This document shows positions 45,005 to 51,335 of a stretch of 51,335 bases of DNA, piece by piece. The position numbers and the translations under genes are program-made. Numbering within the stretch: position 1 is the first letter of the stretch; each line of letters begins with the position of its first letter. The notes under the pieces were generated by a model. The model was not told where the DNA came from, did not search any database, and was given only the letters and a program-made list of their open reading frames with translations. Source of the stretch: Promethearchaeota archaeon Loki_b31 (GTDB taxonomy: Archaea; Asgardarchaeota; Lokiarchaeia; Sigyniarchaeales; SOKP01). The DNA lies in contig NJBI01000020.1 in NCBI GenBank assembly GCA_005222975.1, positions 1 through 51,335 of the forward strand, in the 5' to 3' direction.

Positions 45005-46327
45005 TTATTTTAATTCTACTTTTGCTCCTAAGTTTTTAATATCTTCAATAAAATTTGGATAAGAATCCTTCACAATTTCGATATCCACTATCTGAGAAAA
45101 GTCTTCAGCATATAAACACGCAACGGTAAACGCCATAGCAACTCTGTGATCGTTTTCGTGATTTATGTTAGCACCTTTTAAGTTATCACAATGATATATA
45201 GTAAGTTTATCTTCTTTTTCTTCTACTGCAACTCCCATTTTACCTAATTCTCTAGCAATTATTAATATTCTATCGCTTTCTTTATCTCTTAGACTTAAAG
45301 CATTATATAATTCAGTCTTACCATTAGCAAATGCGCCAATAATTGATAATATGGGGAATAAGTCGGGATTTTCGCGGATATCAATGTCCAAACCAATTAA
45401 TGGATATTTTTTTAGATTGCCATTAACAGTAATAGAATTTTTTTCTCGGTTAACTTCGATATTTGCTCCCATCTCTTGTAAAATCTTAATTATTTTTTGA
45501 TCCCCTTGAGGTTTGTCAAAATTAAGATTGGTTATAATGATCTTAGAGTCTTCGGGAGACAGTATAGCCGCAGCTATAATAAAAGAAATTGAAGAAAAAT
45601 CACCAGGTATTTCGTAAGTTTGGGCTCTATATTTCTGCCCACATGTGATTAAGTATTTACCAACTTTCAGTTCGTCTAAACTTTCTTGAATGTTAATTCC
45701 AAATGAGTTTAAAACATCTAAGGTTATATTTATATATGGATAGGAAATAAGAGGAGATGTAATTTCAACTGTAATAAGATCAGTTTCTTTACAAATTAAC
45801 AATGGGCACACCATCAATAGAGCTGAAACAAACTGAGAACTAATATCTCCTTGAATTTCTATTGTACTACATTTTTTACTTTTTCGCTTGATAGTTAATG
45901 TCTCTTCAGTTAAGTCGTAGCTACCGCCAATATTTTCCAAAGCATTTAATAATGGAAGAAGTGGTCTCTTTCTTTTAATAAATTCACCCGAAAAAGAAAG
46001 ACCCCCTTTAATCATCATAGCTAACGCGCTAAATATCCTAATAGAAGTGCCTGAATTTTTGCAGTCGAATAATGGATTAATTTGTTTAATTAAACCTTCA
46101 TATTTCTTAACTATGTATGTATTTTTTGATACTTTCGTAATTCTATGGCCCAAAGACTTTAAAAAATCTATAGTAACCTTAACATCACCAGAAGTTAAAG
46201 GGTTTTTAATTATTGATACTCCTTCAGCAAGGCTCGCAGCTATAAAAGCACGATGAGAATAGCTTTTAGAAGGTGGCGCAATAATTTCACCTTGAAGTCT
46301 CGTTGTAGGGGATATTCGAAGTTTCAT
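45005..46327 (-). CDS. aroA: 3-phosphoshikimate 1-carboxyvinyltransferase (EPSP synthase)
   Basis: A 440-residue AroA of the shikimate pathway, joining PEP to shikimate-3-phosphate for aromatic amino acid synthesis. It has PPSKSYSHRAFIAASLAEG, NSGTSIRIFSALA (the NxGT substrate loop), SSQFVSALLM, GDFSSISFIIAAAIL and the C-terminal NDHRVAMAFTVACL. ATG 46327. It is convergent with rps9, with 20 bases between the stops. Confidence 0.95.
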   Translation of the reverse strand: MKLRISPTTRLQGEIIAPPSKSYSHRAFIAASLAEGVSIIKNPLTSGDVKVTIDFLKSLGHRITKVSKNTYIVKKYEGLIKQINPLFDCKNSGTSIRIFSALAMMIKGGLSFSGEFIKRKRPLLPLLNALENIGGSYDLTEETLTIKRKSKKCSTIEIQGDISSQFVSALLMVCPLLICKETDLITVEITSPLISYPYINITLDVLNSFGINIQESLDELKVGKYLITCGQKYRAQTYEIPGDFSSISFIIAAAILSPEDSKIIITNLNFDKPQGDQKIIKILQEMGANIEVNREKNSITVNGNLKKYPLIGLDIDIRENPDLFPILSIIGAFANGKTELYNALSLRDKESDRILIIARELGKMGVAVEEKEDKLTIYHCDNLKGANINHENDHRVAMAFTVACLYAEDFSQIVDIEIVKDSYPNFIEDIKNLGAKVELK

Positions 46328-46366
46328 TTGGGATATTTCAACATTTAAAACTATTAGTTATAACTT

Positions 46367-46570
46367 CATTTTTTTGAAAGGTGTACTCCTTTTAGAGCTC
46401 TAACCGAAGTAAAGACCCATTATTTTTAAAATTTTATATTGCTGCTATTTTTTAGGGGTCCAACTTTGAGGAATCTTGTCAAATTATTAAAAAAATAAAA
46501 GAAAACCTCGATTATGCATTTTTTTGAAAGGTGCACTCCTTTTAGAGCTCTAACCGAAGTAAAGAGCCAT
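46367..46570 (-). repeat. Two tandem copies of a tnpB 3' end with right-end hairpin
   Basis: The 54 bases at 46367-46420 recur at 46517-46570 with two differences, a 150-base period. Each contains AAAGG-6-CCTTT forming a hairpin (46377-46392 and 46527-46542), the palindrome AGAGCTCT and TCAA just outside the hairpin on the element side. That is the layout of IS200/IS605-type right ends. Between them, 46421-46490 is a decayed copy of the tnpB C-terminus (FDKIPQSWTPKK against FDNIPQIWMLIPPE). The copy nearer aroA therefore belongs to an older, nearly erased element. Confidence 0.75.
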
Positions 46571-46583
46571 TTATTTGTTTATT

Positions 46584-47411
46584 TTACGTTACTGCTATTC
46601 TTTCTGGTGGAATAAGCATCCAAATTTGAGGAATATTGTCAAATAACGATTGTGCTCCCTTTCTTCCGATGTTAAAAGCACCATTAATATCTGAATGAAT
46701 GTATTTTTTAGATTTATACGAATAAAATTGACCGTAATGCATATGAGACTTTCCGTCTTTTCCTTGAATAGAGGGGTTTCGAACTCCATCGTAGTTTAAA
46801 TGAAATTCAATCGATTCCTTATCGAGAGCTGAACATTTTGAAGTATAACTCTCCTCCTGAACGATAACATCAATTCCGAGCAAAATTGCTTTATATTTAA
46901 TAGATTCAATTAATTTATAAAATGGAAGGGGGATAAATCTACGATTGACGGCTTTATTTAGTTTTGAACGAGTTTTCCAACCTTCGTTGTATCCTATTAT
47001 GATTGTTCCAACATTTTTTTTTTTACATAAATCGATTACGTAACGAGACATTTTATGGGTGGCGTCTCTGGTTTTATTTCTGTAAATTTTAAACAATCCA
47101 TCCAAAATCGTCTGGTTTTTTCGTTGTAAGTCTTTTACGAGTTGAAAGTGCGTGTTCTCAAGTTCTTTTTTTAAATCGTTTTCCAGATCTTTACAAATAT
47201 CTTGTTTTCTATTAAGTTCCCTTTTCTCGTAGAAAAGATAATCTTTAATCGTTTCTATATCAGACAATTTTTTTAAATAATTAAACAAACTTTTTAGCTT
47301 TTTATTTTCACCATATTTATTCTTAAATTGATTATACGTCATTGTAGGGTTATTCAATACAATATCAGCCACATTTTTTTTCCATTGGAAGTTTTTAAGA
47401 TATTTTTGAGA
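46584..47411 (-). pseudogene. tnpB: N-terminally truncated TnpB
   Basis: The open frame (GTG 47372, open back to 47411) encodes the C-terminal two thirds of a TnpB: the linker helices (WKKNVADIVLN, KDLQRKNQTILDGLF), VGTIIIGYNEGWKTR, EESYTSKCSALD and RuvC-III (HSDINGAFNIGRKG), ending PERIAVT. The N-terminal domain and RuvC-I aspartate are absent. As in the other tnpB of this window, the RuvC-II Glu position is occupied by GYN and ESYTS may supply the acid. The gene is cut next to the promoter of the forward gene at 47425. It is followed by right-end repeats. Confidence 0.85.
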
Positions 47412-47424
47412 TTAATTAAAAGAA

Positions 47425-47925
47425 GTGATTATCATAACCATCATAACAATTTTATACTTACCTGAAGGATTAGTACTAGGATCAGATACTCAATCGACTA
47501 TATTTGTTAAAGGCAATCCCGTCAATTCATTTAAAAACAGTCAGAAAATTTTCAATATCTCAATTGAAAACGGTAAATATAATTATGCGTTATCTCAATC
47601 TGGAAATGCAATACCTGGAATAAAACCTTTGATTACTCACATATATTCAATTAGAGAATTGTTATCTCTTAACGGGTATTCTGATGATGTTTTTAAATCA
47701 ATAGACAAAGTTTCAGACAAAATAATTGAATACTTTAAAAAATTCAAAAAAGCTGATCTCTTTGGTCTTTTTTTCTATTTTAGTGGTTTCGATTATGAAG
47801 ATAACAAAATTATTCCATGTGTTTATTCTATTAAATTTTTTAAAGATAAAAATGGAGAATTAGAAGTTAAAAAGAAGCTCGTAGCAAGACCGGAGGAAAG
47901 AAAGAATTTAAGAATTAGTAATTAA
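47425..47925 (+). CDS. Proteasome-like (Ntn-hydrolase-type) protein of unknown activity
   Basis: 166 residues from a GTG. The N-terminal beta pattern ILYLPEGLVLGSDTQSTIF resembles proteasome beta/HslV-like strands (gene products with GxVLGSDxxxT), followed by short beta strands and helices (QKIFNISIENGKYNYALSQSGNA, IDKVSDKIIEYFKKF). No N-terminal catalytic Thr can be identified, and the protein is shorter than proteasome subunits. It may be an inactive or truncated member. It overlaps the end of the convergent PCNA-like gene by 11 bases and starts 50 bases from the truncated tnpB. Confidence 0.5.
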   Translation: MIIITIITILYLPEGLVLGSDTQSTIFVKGNPVNSFKNSQKIFNISIENGKYNYALSQSGNAIPGIKPLITHIYSIRELLSLNGYSDDVFKSIDKVSDKIIEYFKKFKKADLFGLFFYFSGFDYEDNKIIPCVYSIKFFKDKNGELEVKKKLVARPEERKNLRISN

Positions 47926-48760
47926 CAGATTCTCTCTGAGCTAGGAAGAATAATCCATAAGAATTACCAAGTGATGGGAATTTTATTTTTATTTTAATTG
48001 GTATTTTAGAATTGATGAAAAATTTTAATTTTGGGCTAGTTCCAAATAAAAAATGTTTTAAGATTATTATATTATTAATTGAAAAGTAAGATTTCACCTT
48101 TTCTATATCAGAATTGTTATTTAACAATGTTAGTTCTTCAATATTCCATTTAATTTCTCCATTCGAAATATGATTATTCTCTTTAAAAATAATGGCCGTA
48201 TTTGATAAATCCAAACATATTGATTTTGAAAATCGTTCTAATTGAGTTATTAAATAAATAAATTTTTCTTTTTCTAATTCAAATTTACCCACATATGTTA
48301 GGTTAATTAATTTGTCTAGGATATCTTCGTTTTCTATGAAAAAATCTACTTTTTTAAAATTCCGTAAGATTAGAGATTTATATACTTTTGATTCTAATTT
48401 TATTTGTATCTCATCCTTTTTAAAATATAAACTAGTAATATTTTTATCATTTTTATTGCATTTCAATAATTTTACGAATTCCTCCAAATTAATTGTCAAT
48501 TTTAATGAAGAATTATAAATAAAATATGATGAATCAACTCTAAAAAGAACTCTCATTAAATGGGTTTTCCGATTATTTAATACATATACTTCTAAATTGT
48601 CGGTATTAATTTTAATATAAGCTAGTGAATTAATTCTTAGTAAAGCTTCAAAAATTTTATAAAATAAATATCCATCATTAAAAATTGCTTCACAATGTGT
48701 GTGTTTAATTTTATTATGTTTTAATTTTTCATTATTAAATCTATTCCAGTCAAAACTCAA
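47915..48760 (-). CDS. Divergent PCNA-like sliding clamp protein
   Basis: A 281-residue protein with the two-domain pattern of archaeal PCNA. The N-terminal FYKIFEALLRINSLAYIKIN, the strand set LEVYVLNNRKTHLMRVLF, LTINLEEFVKLLKC and ITSLYF occupy the places of FKxxVEALK, the DxxH segment and the LxxILK helix. The C-terminal KIPIKIKIKF then GLFFLAQRE matches the PLKIEF...YLLAPRIE end. It is about 30 residues longer than normal and the canonical APR is AQR. Length and divergence suggest a second, specialised clamp. ATG 48760; it is single, beside a restriction-modification remnant. Confidence 0.6.
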   Translation of the reverse strand: MSFDWNRFNNEKLKHNKIKHTHCEAIFNDGYLFYKIFEALLRINSLAYIKINTDNLEVYVLNNRKTHLMRVLFRVDSSYFIYNSSLKLTINLEEFVKLLKCNKNDKNITSLYFKKDEIQIKLESKVYKSLILRNFKKVDFFIENEDILDKLINLTYVGKFELEKEKFIYLITQLERFSKSICLDLSNTAIIFKENNHISNGEIKWNIEELTLLNNNSDIEKVKSYFSINNIIILKHFLFGTSPKLKFFINSKIPIKIKIKFPSLGNSYGLFFLAQRESVNY

Positions 48761-48887
48761 AATTATCCCTTTAATTTCAAATATTTAATCCATGCTATAT
48801 ACTTCAATAAAAATTATTAAAACTAATAGAAGAAATTAATTCATTTAAAAAATAATAAGATAGCAGTGAATTGGGCTTGAAATGTAA

Positions 48888-50446
48888 TCAACTTTGATTT
48901 TCTTCAAAATCAGTTAAGGACTTTTGAGATTTTTTAATGGGATTATTTATTTTGTCAACTATTCTATTTAATTCTTTAATATTAAATTTATGAGGATTTT
49001 TCATTATCTTTTTATAAATTTTATTTAAAATAGAATCTTCAGAGGGAATTTTAGGAAATTGTAAATCTAAAGTCGTTTTTATGGCACTAGTCATCTTCCG
49101 AAAATAATCTAATTCATCATCATTGTGTCTTAATTCATGATATAATCGATTCTTTTTTGGGGTTCTTGGATTTATATAGATTTTTGTAGATAACCATTGT
49201 TTAAGTTGTTTTTTGCCTCCTATTTCAAAATTCCAGATTTCTTCTGTAATACCTCCTAACCAAAAAGTCTTTTCTGGATCTCTAACTGAAGGTTTTTTAA
49301 AGTACATTCGTTCTTCATTAGGATCATAATAAATCTTCCTTAATTTTCTATTTTCAACATCATTTGCTAATTCATTATACGGGCAATCGGAAAATCTAAT
49401 TTCCTTTGATTTTAATAAATGTAATTCAATAAGTTTCATTCCAAGTTCTGACATTTCTAGAAAAGTCCCCTTATCATTAGGAAAAGGAATTCTTGGAAAA
49501 TCTTTTTTAAGAAAAACCTTAAAGTTTTCTCGATATTGTGGAACATATAAAAGACCATAAATATAGTTAAAAATCTCTCTATTTTCTACATCATAAGGGA
49601 GTAATTTTTTAAAATCTTCATTAATATTAGTATTTTTGGCAGGTTTAATCAGCCCAAACTCATTAGGGGCATCAGAAGTATTTATTTTTAATGGAAACAC
49701 ACAAGTCCCTGATCCTGTTGAGCTGGTTGCTCCCTTATGTTCAACAAATTTATCAGAAATAATTGCTATATTGCTATCTCCAATATGTTGAATTCCTCTA
49801 TCGACACAGATAGCTAAATTATCTTGTTCAGGATATAAATATTGCATTATTTTGAATTGTTCAGTGCCATTCTTCAGTAACGGCTGGTAATAAGAAAAGT
49901 ATCTTTGATCAAAACCTCGATATACCCATTTATAAATTGATTTCAAGGAATCTTTTATGTTTCCTTTAAGTGCGTCACTTATCTTCCAGTCTCGATTGTC
50001 ATTAAAGTTTATTTCTTTATCTTTATATTGCAATCCCTTTTCTCTTTGTTTCTTACGGTTAACGTAAAAGAAATCTACTAGATTTTCTGAATATTCTCCA
50101 TTATAAAAGTTTTTTATAATATTTGTTAATCTTTCTTTATCGGGATGAGAAACTAAAGTATCTTGTCCTGTAACAATCCCTACAGAATTCATTCTAAATA
50201 TTTCAATCATTCCCGCAAAAGAATTATATAGCTCTTGAAATTCTTCTGTATACATAGGAGGAGTAAACTCATGATCTAATCTTTCTCCAACATCTATAAA
50301 ATCTATTGAAGAAATATCATTTTCCCTCAAGTTTTGGAATTTCTTTTGCCGGCTCCCCCATATCTCATAATATTTTATTTTACAATTATGTTTATCTTCC
50401 TTTTTATTTTCATTATGTTCGTTTTCAGAATATCTAATAAAAAATC
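48888..50446 (-). pseudogene. Type ISP restriction-modification enzyme, C-terminal part, cut off by an IS
   Basis: The reverse frame encodes about 500 residues of the type ISP C-terminal target-recognition domain. It has YYEIWGSRQKKFQNL at the start, GIVTGQDT, FDQRYFSYYQPLL, IFNYIYGLLYVPQYRENF, KDFPRIPFP, LGMKLIELHLL, and the final EEIWNFEIGGKKQLKQWL. Translation from TTG 50330 would drop the EIWGSR segment, while the frame remains open to the edge of the inverted repeat near 50447. The N-terminal nuclease, helicase and methylase domains are not present in this window. The gene is therefore disrupted by the IS66-like element. Confidence 0.8.
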
Positions 50447-51322
50447 GTAAGTACTAAGTTTTTTGATCTTTAATTATCTTTTTCTAACCATAACATTTAT
50501 ATCTTCTAGTACATTCGTTATAGGATGGGTCTATGGCGCTTATTCTCAATTCTCGTCGTCAGAACACTCTTTCTCAGGCATTATATGTTCCGACAAAAAG
50601 GGAAAAAGTACGAGCGCGTGATTAAGAGTCAAGAGGCCCAATTAAAAGCTAAAGATTTGGAACTCTAAGAAAAGGATTACACCTTTAAAAATGAGATAGA
50701 ACAACTGAAAAAGGAGAAAGATACCCTTGAAGCGAAATATCTCAAGAAACTCAAGTTAGCGGATGTAAAAAAGAAAAACCTTGCTATGTATCGACGCAAG
50801 ATGAAAACTCTCCGAAAAATCCAAGAGGTTAACTAAAGAAGAAGCGGAGGAGCGATTGAGAGAGCTCGTCCTTAAATTGCGGGAGGAAGGCGTGATTGAG
50901 ACGGATTTAGAAAAGTTCTTGAAGCGATATGAACAATACGAAAAAAAGTTATTTACCTACTTGAAATACGAGGGCGTGCCCCCCGATTACAACGAGGCAG
51001 AACGAGAATTCCGCCCTTTCGTCGTCCAGCGGAAGCGTTCGGGCGGGTTCAAGAGTCCCGAGGTCATGCGGCACTACGTCGGTTACCTGTCGTTGTACAT
51101 GACATGTAAAGTAAACGGAAAAGATTTCGATAAATTGCTCGATTTGATCTTTTCCTGCCAAAAGATCGATTTAGGTTCGTTTTTGTCCTACTAAGGACAA
51201 TTTTCTCCAATTTTATAGCGTTGTTCGATTCTTACCTCAAAATTTAGGCAAATACGGTGAAAATTTTCTATGAAATCAGAACATTTTTAACAGATAGAAT
51301 GATCAAAAAACTTAGTACTTAA
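50447..51322. mobile_element. Deleted IS66-like insertion element with 21-bp inverted repeats
   Basis: Perfect 21-bp terminal inverted repeats are at 50448-50468 (TAAGTACTAAGTTTTTTGATC) and 51301-51321 (its reverse complement). The 5' end reads GTAAG, as in IS66-family ends. The interior carries fragments of a transposase on the forward strand and is clearly richer in GC than the surrounding DNA. A clear 8-bp target duplication is not visible (left AAAAATCG, right AAAATTCA). The element lies in the reverse-strand type ISP gene. Confidence 0.75.
50525..51194 (+). pseudogene. IS66-like transposase remnant, central region deleted
   Basis: From ATG 50525 a coiled-coil N-terminal frame (RQKGKKYERVIKSQ) meets a stop at 50666-50668 and a second stop at 50834-50836. 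A +1 frame then gives the C-terminus from TTG 50856: EGVPPDYNEAEREFRPFVVQ, RKRSGGF and YLSLYMTCKVNGKDFDKLLDL, the last catalytic-Glu segment of IS66 transposases. The first two DDE acids are absent, since the coil passes straight into the terminal domain. Two disruptions plus this internal deletion mean no active enzyme can be made. Mobility would need a helper transposase. Confidence 0.75.
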
Positions 51323-51335
51323 AAATTCATTAATG

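Noticed and set aside
46367..46570. The 150-bp repeat as a satellite or attachment-site duplication
   Set aside because: The internal sequence aligns with the tnpB C-terminus and its right end, which explains the repeat fully.

Overview
The window looks like a piece of an Asgard archaeal chromosome, most likely of the Lokiarchaeota type. This is inferred from gene content, because no rRNA is present. The DNA is AT-rich. Information-processing genes are archaeal: RNA polymerase subunit D, L18e, L13, S9, a group II chaperonin, archaeal/eukaryotic-type TrpRS, TrmI and a PCNA-like clamp. There are two Ras-superfamily GTPases, one with the HKxD motif and C-terminal extension of Rag/Gtr proteins. 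Several genes seem to start at TTG or GTG, and a few have a TATA-like box 26-35 bases before the start codon, as expected for leaderless archaeal transcripts.

Layout. 1-4.2 kb: membrane-protein genes or fragments, a first metV-metF pair (reverse strand; metV apparently starts at ATT), a beta-rich gene fragment and a cysteine-rich ferredoxin-like protein. 4.7-9.9 kb: two small helical proteins, a seven-helix membrane protein, an ABC exporter pair (ATPase frameshifted near its 5' end), a metallo-beta-lactamase-fold hydrolase and an Lrp/AsnC regulator. 10.0-16.7 kb (reverse): hdrA-hdrC-hdrB-metV-metF. HdrA is a double flavoprotein with an MvhD domain fused at its C-terminus, so the locus encodes all parts of a Moorella-type methylenetetrahydrofolate reductase/heterodisulfide reductase complex except a hydrogenase. 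17.2-22.4 kb: a GTPase with a C-terminal helical domain, GTP-dependent PEP carboxykinase, a thermosome subunit and a divergent Lrp regulator whose promoter carries two 28-bp direct repeats.

22.4-32.2 kb is an accessory island. It holds two tandem CD-NTase-like nucleotidyltransferases facing a divergent HNH-SAVED (Cap5-like) nuclease, that is, a CBASS-type anti-phage system with two predicted cyclases. Next to it is an unrecognised two-gene operon of helical-repeat proteins, one ending in a possible nuclease fold. Then follow a short leaderless ORF, a motif array, msrB and a frameshifted tnpB. 32.4-46.3 kb returns to housekeeping genes: trpS, Rag-like GTPase, YjbQ, a MetRS-beta-like tRNA-binding protein, trmI, a coiled-coil protein, glyA, an ABC pair, rpoD-rpl18e-rpl13-rps9 and aroA. 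A 54-codon remnant of a second, diverged glyA lies between the ABC pair and rpoD. 46.3-51.3 kb is decayed mobile and defence DNA: tandem tnpB 3' ends, a truncated tnpB, a proteasome-like protein, a very divergent PCNA-like protein, and a type ISP restriction-modification gene cut off by a deleted IS66-like element with 21-bp inverted repeats.

Taken together, the Hdr/MetFV cluster, the second MetVF pair and GlyA point to tetrahydrofolate-linked one-carbon metabolism. PEPCK links C4 acids to sugar synthesis. The most interesting parts are the two-cyclase CBASS-like locus with its unknown neighbour operon and the fused HdrA-MvhD/MetFV locus.
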